Positions 30,414 to 42,300 of a stretch of 64,000 bases of DNA are shown here, piece by piece; the first letter of the stretch is position 1, and each line of letters opens with the position of its first letter. Below the pieces are notes generated by a model, which was given only the letters and a program-made list of their open reading frames with translations, did no database searches and was not told the DNA's origin. This DNA comes from Ziziphus jujuba (lineage: Eukaryota > Streptophyta > Magnoliopsida > Rosales > Rhamnaceae), in the NCBI RefSeq assembly GCF_031755915.1, contig NC_083384.1, forward strand, positions 3,091,001 through 3,155,000, read 5' to 3'. Made by a program: the position numbers and the translations under genes.

Positions 30414-32781
30414 TTGCAGTGGCAAGTGATGTTAGTACCTTATAATCTGCCACCTTGGAACTGCATGAAAAAGACTTTTTCGATGATGTCACTATTAATA
30501 CCAGGCCCAACAGCACCTGGAAAAGACATCGATGTGTACTTATGGCCTATGATTGATGAATTGAAAGATCTATGGACAAATGGTGTTACCACTTATGACA
30601 TCTCTAAAAATGAGAGGTTTACAATGTATGCAGCAGTGTTGTGGACAATACATGACTTTCCAGCATATGGAACACTTTTTGGATGGAGTACAAAAGGATA
30701 CAAAGCATGTTCAACTTGTAATGAAGATACTTCTTCCCATCCTTTAAGAAGTAAGATTTGTTACATGGGACATCATCTATATGTATCAATAAATCATGCA
30801 TGAAGAAATAATCGACAATATGATGGAAAGGCTGAACAAAGGTTAGCTCCAACATAGTTTTCATGAGCTGAAATATGACAACAATTAGATAGGACAATTG
30901 AGAGGAGACCGGGGAAACATCCTGACCATGTGGACAAAAAGAGAAAATGTGCTGCCTGTGAATTAAGTTGGACAAGGAAAAGCATATTTTTTGAACTAGA
31001 ATATTGGTCTAAATTAAAATTTTGGCACAATTTAGATGTGATGCATATTGTGAAAAACATTTGTCATAATATAGTTGGAACAATGTTGCACATCAAAGGT
31101 AAGTTGAAAGATACTGACAAGGCAGGTATGCATTTAAAGGATCTGAACATTCGAAAAGAATTGCATTTACAAGAAACTGGTGGTAAAGTTTTGAAACCTT
31201 TGGCATGTTTTTCATTAACAAGGGATGAAAAACATGAGTTTTGTATGTTTTTGAAGTCTGTCAAATTTCCAGATGGCTATGCTGCTAATATTTCAAAGAA
31301 TGTGAACATTAAGGATGGTAAGGTATCAAATTTGAAAACTCATGACAGTCATGTTCTTTTGCAACAACTTTTTTCCCATGGGTATAAGACCTTACATTAA
31401 GAAAGAGGTTTGTGCAACAATTATTGAAATATGCATGTTCTTCCAAAAACTTTGTGCACAAACTCTATCTGTTTCAGACTTGGATATGCTACAAGAGGGG
31501 ATAATACTTACATTGTGTAAGTTGGAAAGAATATTCTCTCTAGCCTTTTTTGATATCATGGCTCATCTAGCAGTTCACCTACCATATGAGGCAAAAATGG
31601 CAAGACCAGTACATACTCTTGGATGTATCATTTTGAAAGGTAAAACCTTTGGTTATTAAAGTTGATCAGTCAATTTACACTCTTTTATTTATTTATTTAT
31701 TTTTACTTCTTTTTATTAATTTGATCATTTTCATTCATTATTAGAGCTTTGGGAACATTGAAAAAATATGTGAGAAATAAAGCTCATCCAGATGGTTTAA
31801 TAGCAGAGGGTTATGTTGTCAATGTGGCATTAACTTGTTGTTCAATGCACCTTCATGGTATTGAAACTTGATTCAATCAGCCATAACGTAATAAAGATGG
31901 TGCGAATCAGACTGCTTCAACTTTGTCAGTATTCACTAAACTTGTAAACTTGTTGGGGAAACCTCAATTTGTTAAATTGAAAGATGATGATTACAAAAAA
32001 GCTCGTTGGTACATCCTTTATAACTGCAGTGAGTTGTAGCCATATATTGAGTAAGAACCAAAACTTATGTATTATTAGTTGAAGTTCAAAATAAATAAAT
32101 CCATACTTCTAATTAAATTACATTTTTGCAGTGAGCACACCTCACTATTGCAAAACAGGGGTGTCATAAGTATTCTGCAAGTACAAGAAAAGGAATTTCC
32201 ACAATGGTTTGAAAAATGGGTATGTATTTATTAGTTACAAAAGCTAAAATTCAAGCTTAATATGTAAGTATTGTTAACTAATTAAAATTACATTTTCATA
32301 GATAAAATATTTGAGTAGATGTAAATATCCAATGGTAACTAATAAGTTGTACTTACTAGCATGTGGTCCTGATTATGGAATAAGATCATATAGTGGATGT
32401 GTAGTAAACGGAGTTCGATATCACACAAAAGTTCATGTTGATAGGCGTGTCACTCAAAATTGTGGAATTTAGGTTGTAGGTGATCATGATGGTGAATCTT
32501 GTGACTTTTATGGGGTAATAGAAGACATTCTTGTGTTAGACTATAGGTCCAAACACTCTGTTTACTTTTTAGATGTGCATTGTTTGACATAAATGTGAAA
32601 AAGAAAAAGATGATCACAGAGTTTCAAATCACAAGCATTAATGTCACTTCATATTGGTATAACAACGATCCTTTTGTCCTTGCCTCACAAGCTAAACAAG
32701 TGTTTTACGTAGATGATTACAAGATGGGTCAACACTAGAAAGTGGTTCAAAAGGTGCATCACCGTCATCTATGGGATTTCT
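30414..32781 (+). pseudogene. TNP2-like transposase (Transposase_21, DUF4218, DUF4216), 5' part
   Basis: The peptide contains LVPYNLPPWNCMKKTF, LIPGPTAPGKDIDVYLWPMI, LWTIHDFPAYGTLFGWSTKG and CNEDTSSH, the Transposase_21 core. FELEYWSKLKFWHNLDVMHI and KDTDKAGMHLKDLNIRKELH follow (30930-31400). A frameshift near 31378 moves to PYIKKEVCATIIEICMFFQK (31390-31660). Later pieces are KKYVRNKAHPDGLIAEGYVV, KYPMVTNKLYLLACGPDYG and PFVLASQAKQVFYVDDYKMG. The N-terminal associated domain of TNP2 is absent. Element 5 interrupts the gene after HRHLWDF. Confidence 0.92.
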
Positions 32782-33185
32782 TGATGCAAATCCGCCCGAG
32801 ACTGCTCAACCAACAACCCGCTGGGGTGTTGATCCAATACAAATGAAGGTGGGGCCGATCACTAGAGCCCAAGCCAAGAAGTTCAAGGACAATCTTGCTG
32901 TCTTTATGTAAGGAATAAGTCATAATCAAGAGGGGTTGTCCATATCTAAAGAACCAAGGCCTGTTTTACTCATACAAGCAATAGAAGCCAAAACAGTCCC
33001 GGGTGACATTTTTAGTGCCAATATGGAGGTCGGGTTGTATGAATTGGATCCCCATTCTTCTGGGTTCAATTCATATGGTGGATGAGTCATAGAAACCAGC
33101 CAAAGCAGCTTCAAAGCCGAACAACATAGTGGTTTGCACACAAGGGGAAGAAAGGCCGAAATTTGCTGTATTCTTTGATAGCTTT
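32782..33185 (+). repeat. Gypsy element 5 5' LTR, first part (subfamily B)
   Basis: It begins TGATGCAAATCCGCCCGAG and contains the B-type sequence CGATCACTAGAGCCC, unlike the A-type of elements 1, 2 and 4. It stops at GATAGCTTT, where element 4 starts. The uninterrupted equivalent is in the 3' LTR at about 43902-44306. Confidence 0.93.
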
Positions 33186-33646
33186 TGATACGAACCTAGG
33201 ACGACCTGCTCCTAAACCCGTATTATATTAGCCCAGATCTTTAATTAAGTTCAAGTTCTAATGGAATTGACCTCAATTGTTGATGCTGTCTATACAAGCC
33301 CTTTATTATTGCATTTGCGGCTGATTTAACTTGATTCCATAACCTCTTAGGCATATGTATTGAACCCATAAATCATTGGAACCATTTCATGCTTCCCGGA
33401 CTCCAAAAATGTACCAAAACCGTCACCCGGGTCCGTATCGGCTTCCACCACTTGGATGCTTAGAATAGGCTTTGTATCTTCAAGTATGGACAAGCTCTGT
33501 TGAGATTGATTACCCCCTGTATAAATACTCCCAGGTTGTCCTTAAATCTCTTAATTTGAGCTCTTGTGAATGGCCTAGTCTTCATCCATGTCGAGTCAAC
33601 ACCCCAGCGGGTCATCGGTGGAGCGAGCTCGGGCGGAATCACATCA
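33186..33646 (-). repeat. 3' LTR of gypsy element 4, internally deleted
   Basis: Only 461 bp remain. The U5-like end (33186-33280) is joined directly to the U3 part beginning GTTGATGCTGTC. About 680 bp are missing at the point GACCTCAA/TTGTTGATG. Both outer ends, TGATACG and CACATCA in plus view, are intact. Confidence 0.93.
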
Positions 33647-34120
33647 TTCCGCTCCTCTTGAAAAGGATTTGTCCTCAAATCAACATCATCACCTGCAGCA
33701 AAAGGAGTTAAATAAGCAACATTAAATGTAGCACACATGTTATACTCACCCGATAAACCAAGCTTGTATGCATTCTTGTTATTCGGCTCCAAAACTTGAA
33801 AAGGTCCATCCATAGGTTGCATGAGCTTTGGCTTTTTTTGATTAGGAAAACTTTCCTTTTGTAAGTGCAACCAAACCAATTCTCCTGGGTCAAACACTAT
33901 TACCACAAAATCTAGAAATACATGCTCATCATGGTAAAAAGTACACTTTTTAAAGTTATTTCTTAAATTTTCAAATTGCCACTAAGTAAAGCTCTCAACA
34001 ATGTAGATAAAGTTCTATGCAATAAAGACATCTTTAAATAAGTATCTTTAAAATTCATGGTCAGCAATGATTTCTTATTCATAATTACTTTATTAACATC
34101 ACCAAAGTTAAGATAAAAAT
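33647..34120 (-). pseudogene. Gypsy element 4: integrase tail remnant
   Basis: The minus strand reads YLKMSLLHRTLSTLLRALLS, a damaged link near 33960, then [39 protein letters not shown] and [13 protein letters not shown]. This is the same fused tail as in elements 1 and 2, here with a stop and small deletions. Breaks around 33905-34000 separate it from the upstream frame. Confidence 0.85.
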
Positions 34121-36475
34121 TTATATTTTTCCTTTCTTGTCTTCCTTTCCTTTCTCACTCCTGGCCATCTCACCTTCCTCACTATCTGCTTTTGCACCAA
34201 ATTTCTCACTCTCGGTTTTATTAAAATTTTTCCACACAACTTGAGTATTAGAAGACTTACCTTGGACAGCAAGCTCACCTTTTCCCTCTTGGTTGGATGG
34301 TAGTCCACTTGGAATTTCATTTGGGAAGACATCTCCAAATTCCTTCAAAAGAGAAATCATTGAACTTGGCAATTCAAGTTCTTCAATGTTAGTTTGATCA
34401 TTAAAATAATTTTCTTTATAAATCATGACCAGCAAAGGTTTCTTACACTCAATAACCTTATTAATATCCCCTAAACTCAAATAAAAGTTGCTACTTGACC
34501 TTTCTTTTCTTTCTTTTTCTTTTTCCCCCTTAGATTGGCACAAACCTTCTGATTTCCCTTCCTTCTCCAAGCTCTCGGGTTTGCCACTTTCTTTCCCCTC
34601 TCTTTCAGTTTTTCCTTGATCTTTCCACTCAATATGAGTCTTAGAAACCTTACCTTGATCAGCAACCTCATTCTTACCTTCTTGAAAGGATGGTGAAGCC
34701 GTTGGTGCCATACTTGCTTTTTCCTTGAGCTTTTCGGCTTCTCTCCGTTGTTGCATTTGTAATTGGTCTTTGTAAGCCTCTTTAGGAGATAATGGTTCCA
34801 GCTTGACCTTCTTCCCTTTAAACCTGAAAACAATAATATTTTCTCGACCAAAATGAGTAGCATCTTTATCAAATTGCCATGGTCTACCTAATAGTATATG
34901 TCCAGCAATCATGGGTACAATATCACATAAAACTACATCCTCATATCTACCTATATTAAATTTTACTTTGGCTTGTTTATTCACTTTTATTTCACCACTA
35001 TCATTAAGCCATTGTAATCTATAAGGTTCTGGATGCTTAATAGTTATTAAGCCTAATTTATCAACTACAATGTTACTAATTACATTTGTACAACTTCCAC
35101 TATCAATAATCATACTACAAATCTTACCTTGAATTTCACATCGGGTGTGGAAGATGTTCTCTCTTTGAATTTCATCCTCATCTTTGTATGCAGCAAGTAC
35201 TCTCCTAGAAAGCAAGTTTAATTCAGCATTGGATGCTTGTAAGGTTTCGGGTTCATCCTCCAAGTCCTCCTCCTCTTGCTTGGCTTCATCCTCACTTTCT
35301 TCACTTTTCGATTCTAGCTCGCCATTGGCCTTTAATACCATGATTCTTCTATTCGGGCATTGGATAGCAATGTGTCCTCCTCCCTGGCACTTAAAACACA
35401 CAACATCATGAGTTCTAGAAGGTTTAGGAGCTAATTTTACCTCATTATTTGGTGCTTGCACAGATTTGGTTCTAGTCTCCTTCCTTGGCCAATTTGAACT
35501 TTCTTCTTTGACTTTCGGCTTTAGCTTGCTTTCATAGATGGGATTGTTCTTCCAGCCACTTGAACTCGTCCTTCCACTACTAGAAACTCCTCCAAACAGT
35601 GAGCTTACACCCCTCCTCTTGAATTGATGCTCTAATTTAATAGCCACATGCAACATCTCCTCCAATTCCACATATTGTTCCAATTCTAGTTGATTGGCTA
35701 TTTCACGATTCAAACCACCAAGAAACCTTGCCATGGTTGTTTCCCTATCTTCATTCAAGTTCAATCTCATCATAAGCATCTCCATCTCCTTGTAATAATC
35801 CTCCACGGATCCATGTCCTTGAGATAAAGAATGAAGTCTTTGATGCAGCAACCTATGATAGTGTGATGGTACGAATTGCTTCCGCATGGCTCCTTTCATT
35901 TGTCGCCATGTAGTAATCAAGTCATCACCAACTCTCCTTTGGGTGTTTTGCTCATTGGTCCACCATTGGAGTGCATAATGGCCAAACTCCATTGCTGCCA
36001 ATTTCACCTTCTTAGCCTCCGAATAATTATGGCGGTCAAATATCATCTCCATTTTTTCTTCCCACTCCAAATATGCTTCGGGGTCACTTTTTCCCATGAA
36101 TGGTGGGATGTTGATCTTGATATTGCTAAGATTGTCATCTGTTTCTTCCATCCTATATCTTCCATGGCCAGCTCTATCTTGGACAGTCAAAGTTTTGTCC
36201 ATACCTTCCTCAAAGTCTCCACCAAATGGCTCCTCATTAAATTCCTCTCTCGGTCTCTCGCGACCTCCTCGTCCTGCATGGAATTCTTGCATATTTCTTG
36301 TGTTCAGAATTCCTTGGGAAACTTCTAGCCTTCCCATCCTTTGATTCACATGCTCAACTTGAGCACTAACCCGCTGTATTGACTCCAAAACAGCTCTCAT
36401 GTCCACTTGGTCTCCACTCCCGGTAGCTCGAGCATCGCCATGGTATGCTACGGACTCCTCCTCATTGATCCTCAA
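34121..36475 (-). CDS. Gypsy element 4 gag-protease frame, 784 codons, 5' end damaged
   Basis: The frame is open from [14 protein letters not shown] to a stop at 34121-34123. It carries the gag core ([36 protein letters not shown]), a knuckle CFKCQGGGHIAIQC, the protease [20 protein letters not shown] and [13 protein letters not shown], and the first Lys/Glu linker with [20 protein letters not shown]. The join [19 protein letters not shown] begins the second linker. The native start MVDSRIRRG is replaced by a broken sequence at about 36480-36515, so the annotated start is internal. Length is three quarters of the element 1 frame. Confidence 0.9.
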   Translation of the reverse strand: MRINEEESVAYHGDARATGSGDQVDMRAVLESIQRVSAQVEHVNQRMGRLEVSQGILNTRNMQEFHAGRGGRERPREEFNEEPFGGDFEEGMDKTLTVQDRAGHGRYRMEETDDNLSNIKINIPPFMGKSDPEAYLEWEEKMEMIFDRHNYSEAKKVKLAAMEFGHYALQWWTNEQNTQRRVGDDLITTWRQMKGAMRKQFVPSHYHRLLHQRLHSLSQGHGSVEDYYKEMEMLMMRLNLNEDRETTMARFLGGLNREIANQLELEQYVELEEMLHVAIKLEHQFKRRGVSSLFGGVSSSGRTSSSGWKNNPIYESKLKPKVKEESSNWPRKETRTKSVQAPNNEVKLAPKPSRTHDVVCFKCQGGGHIAIQCPNRRIMVLKANGELESKSEESEDEAKQEEEDLEDEPETLQASNAELNLLSRRVLAAYKDEDEIQRENIFHTRCEIQGKICSMIIDSGSCTNVISNIVVDKLGLITIKHPEPYRLQWLNDSGEIKVNKQAKVKFNIGRYEDVVLCDIVPMIAGHILLGRPWQFDKDATHFGRENIIVFRFKGKKVKLEPLSPKEAYKDQLQMQQRREAEKLKEKASMAPTASPSFQEGKNEVADQGKVSKTHIEWKDQGKTEREGKESGKPESLEKEGKSEGLCQSKGEKEKERKERSSSNFYLSLGDINKVIECKKPLLVMIYKENYFNDQTNIEELELPSSMISLLKEFGDVFPNEIPSGLPSNQEGKGELAVQGKSSNTQVVWKNFNKTESEKFGAKADSEEGEMARSEKGKEDKKGKI

Positions 36476-36924
36476 GGGTGGCTCTCATCTCCTCATTCTT
36501 GATAACTGCACATTAGTATAATAATGCAATTCCAACTCCAAAACAAACACCAAAACCCATGACCTCCAAATAAACACAAATGTGCAGTTTTTTTTTTTTT
36601 TAAATGTTGCTGCAAACTCTTTTTTTTTTTTTTTTTTGAATATATGAATGCAAATATTTAAGACTAAAACAGCAAAGAAAAATTAACAAAAACCAAATTA
36701 ACAAGATCAATGATAAAAGACAACCAACAAACTAGAAAACAATAATACGATAAAACTAGGAAATCCTAATTCAACTAGGAATGAATTTAATTTTTCTTTT
36801 ATGCAGAACGTGTATGATGATAGAAGCAACCTTAACCTAATGCTAAAATTGCAGAATAACACAAAAACAAATAAAGCAAATAAAGATAGATCAAACCTGA
36901 ACAAAATTTAGCTCTGATACCAAA
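36476..36924 (-). other. Shortened leader and primer site of gypsy element 4
   Basis: The leader has lost about 700 bp between the gag start and GGAATTGCA (near 36515-36525). T-runs at 36589-36601 and 36619-36637 correspond to A-runs in element 1. The primer site TGGTATCAGAGC (minus strand, 36913-36924) is intact. Confidence 0.85.
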
Positions 36925-38061
36925 TGATACGAACCTAGGACGACCTGCTCCTAAACCCGTATTATATTATCCCAGATCTTTAATTAAGTTCAAGTTATAA
37001 TGGAATTGACCTCAACCCCTAACCAACCTGTGGTTAGAAACCTTGGTATAATGTAGACGCCACAATAGGGGATGGAAAACCTATTGATAAGTCAAGCTAA
37101 AACAACCAATTCTCTAATGGTGTTTTTAGTGTTCTCAAAGAACAAAGAGATAATTAATCTCACAAGTATTTTCTCCATCAAAACAAAGTTTTTTTCTTAT
37201 TGATAACTAAGCCTTTAAATAGGCTACATAGCCATGAAATAAAACCCTAGAACATAAAGAAAACCAGCCACCACACATAAAGAAACCTAGTTGGCTGAAA
37301 CTATACTTCCTTTCCTAATCTAAGTTTGATTAATTAATTCCTTTCTATTAAATTAGGAACTAATTAATTTACAATGGAAAGAATAAAATAAAAACCTTCC
37401 TAAAGTTATTTTTCCAGAAAATAAATAAATAAAAGCCAAAAAGTAATGGTAGTTTCCTAAAACAAAAAGTAAAAACAAATTAGGAAATTAAAAATGCTAG
37501 TCTTTTTGATCAAATTGACTTTGATCAATCTTTGACCTCTTTGAGCTCCAAATCAGCTTCTAGATGCTTTTTAGGATGCCAAATAACCTGAATATGAAGG
37601 CCCACACGTTGCCCATGCTTGGAAAAATAAGAAAAGGCTATTACAATAAAATACAATAAAGCCAGCAAGCAATACAGCAAATTCGGCCAAATTGTTGATG
37701 CTGTCTGTACAAGATCTTTTTTATTGCATTTGAGGCTGATTTAACTTGATTCCATGACCTCTTAGACATATTTATTGAACCCATAAATCATTGGAACCAT
37801 TTCATGCTTCCCAGACTCTAAAAATGTACCAAAACCGTCACCCGGGTCAGTATCGACTTCCACCACTTGGATGCTTAGAATAGGCTTTGTATCCTCAAGT
37901 ATGGACAAGCTCTATTGAGATTGATTACCCCCTGTATAAATACTCCCAGGTTGTCCTTAAATCTCTTAATTTGAGCTCTTGTGATTGGCCTAGTCTTCAT
38001 CCATGTCGAGTCAGCACCCCAGCGGGTTATCGGTGGAGCGGGCTTGGGCGGAATCACATCA
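36925..38061 (-). repeat. 5' LTR of gypsy element 4
   Basis: A full-length LTR of 1137 bp, with TGATACGAACC at 36925 and GGCGGAATCACATCA at 38061 in plus view. It is followed by GCTTT, the target duplication. Compared with element 1 it carries scattered substitutions and small indels, so it is older. Confidence 0.95.
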
Positions 38062-39287
38062 GCTTTACTATATTTTATTGTATTAGCCTTTTCTCATATT
38101 TCTAAGCAAAGGCAACGTGAGGAACTTCATAATAAGCTTATTTGGCATTCCAAAAAGACTATTGAAGTTGATTTGGAGTCCAATTAGGTCAAAGTAGGGT
38201 CATTATCAACCTAGCCGAAAATTACCATATTTAGTTTCCTAATTTGTTTTTACTTTTTGTTTTAGGAAACTATCTTTAATTTTGGATTTGTATTTATTTA
38301 CTTATTGAACAAATAAGTTTAGGAAAGTTTTTATTTTATTATTTTGTTTGTAAATTAATTAATTCCTAATTGAAAATAAGGGAATTAATTAATTAGATTA
38401 GGAAAAGGAAAGATTCAGTCAAGCTATACTTCATTGTGTGGCTGGTTTTTCCTAGGGTTTTTAGGGTTAATTTTGTTTCTTTCAAAGCTTATTTAAAGGC
38501 TTATTTTCAATAAGAATACAACCTTGATTTGATTGAGAAAATACTTGTGAGATTAATTATCTCTTTTGGTAATTATTCTTGCCACTTCAATTGTTTATGT
38601 TCTATGAGTGAAAAAAAAAAAAGATGAGTAAAGCCGAATAAAAAAAAAATTTCGGGTTTGTTGAATTTGGTTTTGAATTTTGAGTTTGGGAACTTGTTTG
38701 ATTTGGAGATTTGATTTGTGGTATTTTGAGTTTCTGGAGAATTATTTTGTTGGATATTTGAATTTTGGGTGCTTAAATTATTTGGATTAAAATTAGTTAA
38801 AGGATTTGATACAAAAACTTGAATTACAAAGAACAACAACCAACAACTATTCTATATTTTTCTTCAATTTGATTCTTGTTCGTATTTGAATTTCTTTTTC
38901 TATAATTTTATTCTTGAACTCATAATCTATTACCATCTGGTCCAGTTCTTCAAAATTCCAAAGTTTTCTCTTTAATCTGCTTTATTTTGCCTAAAAAAGC
39001 TGAAGCTAGGTTTTGTTGAATTCTTTCGGTATTGCCTACTTTTAGCTACTGTTTTATTGATAAGTTTAATTAAAACATACTTGTAATCTAATTGCTGTTT
39101 TGTGGGTGTTTTAATTAGAACTTTTAGTTAATTCTTTGAGTGGAAAAAGGCAAGAGAGTGTGAGCTTAAAAGAGGGTAAAAGCCGAAACTAGTGTGCAAA
39201 CACGAATGTCAAGACCTTGTTTGAGTTAAACACGTGAGGGAGTGAATATTGTGAGGATTTATTTTATTTTTGCACTATTTTACTAAC
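38062..39287 (+). other. Gypsy element 5: 5' LTR second part and leader, deletion joined
   Basis: From 38062 the B-type LTR resumes (GCTTTACTATATTTTATTG) and continues to ATTATCTCTTT near 38567. There it jumps into leader sequence (GGTAATTATTCTTGCCAC) that lies far downstream in element 1. The LTR 3' end, primer site and first part of the leader are lost. Three Ts are shared at the joint. The leader then runs to the gag ATG at 39288. Confidence 0.88.
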
Positions 39288-40460
39288 ATGGCAGATTCAA
39301 GAATAAGAAGAGGAGACACACCACTGAGAATTAATGAAGAAGAGTCCGTAGGATTTCATGGTGATCCATGAGTTACCGGGAGTGGTGAGCAAATAGAATT
39401 GAAAGATGTTTTGGAACAATTACAGAGTGTGAGTGCTCAAGTTGAGCACATGAATCAAAGGATGGGAAGGCTAGAAGTTTCCCAAGGAATGCCGAACACA
39501 AGAAATAGGCAAGAATTCCATGAAGGTCGAGGTCGACGACAAGGAGGCCGTGAGAGACCGAGAGAGGAATTTTAGGAGGAGAATTTCAGTGGAGACTTTG
39601 AGGACGGCATGGACGAAACCTTTGCTGTCCAAGAGAGAGCTGGCCATGGAAGGTATAGAAGGGAAGAAATAGATGACACTTTTAGCAATATCAAGATCAA
39701 CATCCCACCATTCATGGGAAAAAGTGATTCCGAGGCATATTTGGAGTGGGAAGAAAAGATGGAGATGATATTCGACTGCCATAATTATTCGGAGGGTAAG
39801 AAGGTGAAGCTGGCAGCAATGGAGTTTGGCCATTATGCACTCCAATGGTGGACAAATGAGTAAGGCACCCGGAGGAGAGTTGGTGATGACTTGATCACAA
39901 TATGGCGACAAATGAAAGGAGCCATGAGAAAGGGGTTTGGGCCATCACATTACCATAGGTTAATGCATCAAAGGCTTCAATCCTTGTCTCAAGAAAGTAG
40001 GTCTATGGAGGATTATTACAAAGAGATGGAGATGCTCATGATGAGGCTGAATATGAATGAGGATAGGGATGCAAGAATGACGAGATTTCTTGGTGGTTTG
40101 AACCGTGACATTGCCCAACCAGCTTGAATTGCAACAGTACTTGGAGTTGGAGGAGATGTTGCATGTAGCCATTAAGTTTGAACACCAATTCAAGAGGAGG
40201 GGTGTAGGATCACGGCTTGGAGGTTTTTCCAGCAGTGGGAGATTCAATTCAAGTGGCTGGAGAAACAATTCAGCTAATGAAATCAAACCAACTCTGAAAG
40301 TTGGAGAAGAAAGTACCAACCGGTCAAAAAGGGAGGCCAAGAACGAATATGCCCAAGCACTTAGAGGTGAGATAAAATCTGATCCTAAACCTCAAAAATC
40401 CAGAGAAATAATTTGTTTTAAGTGCCAAGGAAAAGGACAATAGCCAGCCAATGCCCAAAT
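39288..40460 (+). pseudogene. Gypsy element 5 gag
   Basis: From ATG at 39288 it reads [20 protein letters not shown], with stops at 39369-39371, 39573-39575 and 39861-39863. Matches include [32 protein letters not shown] and [13 protein letters not shown], with a frameshift near 40115. The zinc knuckle reads CFKCQGKGQ then a broken ASQC, so His is replaced by Gln. Otherwise it is collinear with the gag of element 1. Confidence 0.93.
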
Positions 40461-41160
40461 AGAAGAATCATGGTATTAAAGGGTGACGGTGAGCTGGAAT
40501 CTGCAAATGAAGAAATCGAAGCTGAAACCGAGCAAGAGGAGGAATGCAATGATGATGAAGCTGAACTAGTAGACACATATAATGCCAAGTTGATCTTGGT
40601 TTCAAGGAGAGTACTTGCTGTCTACAAAGATGAAGAGCATATACAAAGAAAAAACATCTTCCACACTCGCTGCGAAATACAAGGTAAGATTTGTAGCATG
40701 ATTTTAGATAGTGGGAGTTGTACCAACGTGATAAGTAATATTGTAGTTGATAAATTAGGCTTGCAAACAATTAAACATCCAGAACCCTATAAGTTACAAT
40801 GGTTAAATGATAGTGGTGAGATGAGGGTAAATAAGCAAGCCAAAGTTAAATTTAATATAGGTAGGTATGAGGATGTTGTCTTGTGGGACATTGTACCAAT
40901 GCATGCCAGACATATTTTACTAGGTAGACCATGGCAATTCGACAAAGATGCTACTCATTTTGGTCGAGAAAATAGTCTTGTTTTCAGGTTTAAAGGGAAG
41001 AAAATCAAGCTAGAGCCATTGACGTTCAAGGAGGTCTACAAAGATCAACTACAAATGCAAAAAAGGAGGAAGACCGAAAAACTCAAGGAGAAAACAAGTA
41101 TGGCACCAACGGCTTCACCATCCTTTCAAGAAGGTGAGATTGAGGTTACTGATCAAAGGT
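40461..41160 (+). pseudogene. Gypsy element 5 protease
   Basis: The frame from 40422 carries [20 protein letters not shown] with the DSG site at 40707-40715, then [20 protein letters not shown] and [20 protein letters not shown]. It runs through [20 protein letters not shown] and ends at a stop at 41160-41162 within the Lys/Glu linker. All structural blocks are present and only local frameshifts separate it from gag and pol. Confidence 0.92.
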
Positions 41161-42300
41161 AAGCTTTCTAAAACCCAGATCGAGTGGAAAAACCAAGAGA
41201 AAGTCGAGAGGGGGGTGAGAAAAGAGAGCAAACCTGAGAGCACCAACAATCTAGAAATTTCAGCTAATGAGAGCCAAACCAATGGAAGGAAAAGAAAAGA
41301 AAGAAAAGAGAGGAAAAACCAGAATTTTTATTTGAGTTTAGGGGATATTAATAAGGCTATTGAATGTACGAAACCCTTGCTGGTCATGATATATAAAGAA
41401 AACTATTTTAATGATCAAACTAACTTTGAAGAACTTGAATTGCCAAGTTCAATGATTTCTCTTTTGAAGGAATTTGGAGATGTTTTTCCGAATGAGATTC
41501 CAAGTGGACTACCACCTATTCAAGGGATAGAAAATCAAATTGACTTTGTCCCAGGGGCTGCCGTACCAAATAGACCAGCATATAGAAGCAATCCCGAAGA
41601 AACAAAGGAGCTGCAAAGACAGGTAAGTGACTTGCTTGATAAAGGATATATTCGTGAGAGTTTAAGTCCATGTGCTGTTCCTATTTTGTTGGTACCTAAA
41701 AAGGATGGTTCTTGGAGAATGTGTGTTGATTGTAGGGCTATAAATAACATCACTATTAAATATAGACATCCGATTCCTAGATTAGATGATATGCTTGATG
41801 AGTTGCATGGTGCTTGCATGTTTACTAAAATTGATCTTAGGAGTGGTTATCATTAAATTAGAATGAAAGAAGGTGATGAATGGAAAACCACATTTAAAAC
41901 TAAATATGGGTTGTATGAATGGTTAGTTATGTCTTTTGGATAATCTAATGCACCAAGTACTTTCATGAGGCTTATGAATCATGTAATGCGTCCATTTATT
42001 GGTAAATTTGTGGTTGTTTATTTTGGTGTATAGCCGAAACTTGGATGAGCATGTGGATAAATTTAGGTAAGTTTTGCAAGTTCTTAGAAAGGAAAGATTG
42101 TTTGCTAACATGAACAAGTGTGATTTTTGCAAATATGAGCTTGTTTTTCTAGGATTTGTAGTAAGTGCTGCAGGAATCAAAGTGGGTCAAGCTAAAGTGC
42201 AAGTAATCAAAGAGTGGCCAGTTCCTACAACAATCACCCAAGATTTGTCAAGGATTTTAGCACCATAGCTGCACCTTTGAATGAAGTTGTCAAGAAGAAT
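41161..42300 (+). pseudogene. Gypsy element 5 reverse transcriptase, catalytic motif deleted
   Basis: After the linker ([20 protein letters not shown]) comes SGLPPIQGIENQIDFVPGAA, RQVSDLLDKGYIRESLSPCA, LVPKKDGSWRMCVDCRAINN, RLDDMLDELHGACMFTKIDL and EWKTTFKTKYGLYEWLVMSF. Stops occur at 41856 and 41941. At 42015-42035 the expected YFDD motif is lost: VVVYF is followed directly by sequence from beyond the two aspartates. The downstream thumb region (KERLFANMNKCDFCKYELVF) is present. This is the only reverse transcriptase of the gypsy family in the window. Confidence 0.93.

Larger units (their letters stand above)
33186..38061 (-). mobile_element. Gypsy element 4, non-autonomous, TSD GCTTT
   Basis: On the minus strand: 5' LTR 38061-36925, primer site 36913-36924, shortened leader, gag-protease frame, residual integrase tail, and an internally deleted 3' LTR 33646-33186. 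Perfect GCTTT copies flank it (33181-33185 and 38062-38066) inside the 5' LTR of element 5. It shares with element 1 the exact join SGLPSN to QEGKGELAV where reverse transcriptase is lost, so both descend from one deleted ancestor. Confidence 0.96.

Noticed and set aside
33472..33711. Small plus-strand frame (79 codons), repeated with near-identical sequence at 21232-21471 minus, 25489-25794, 37887-38105 and 43753-44031
   Set aside because: All are the antisense of the LTR-encoded pol tail. Recurrence reflects repeated LTRs, not a conserved gene.
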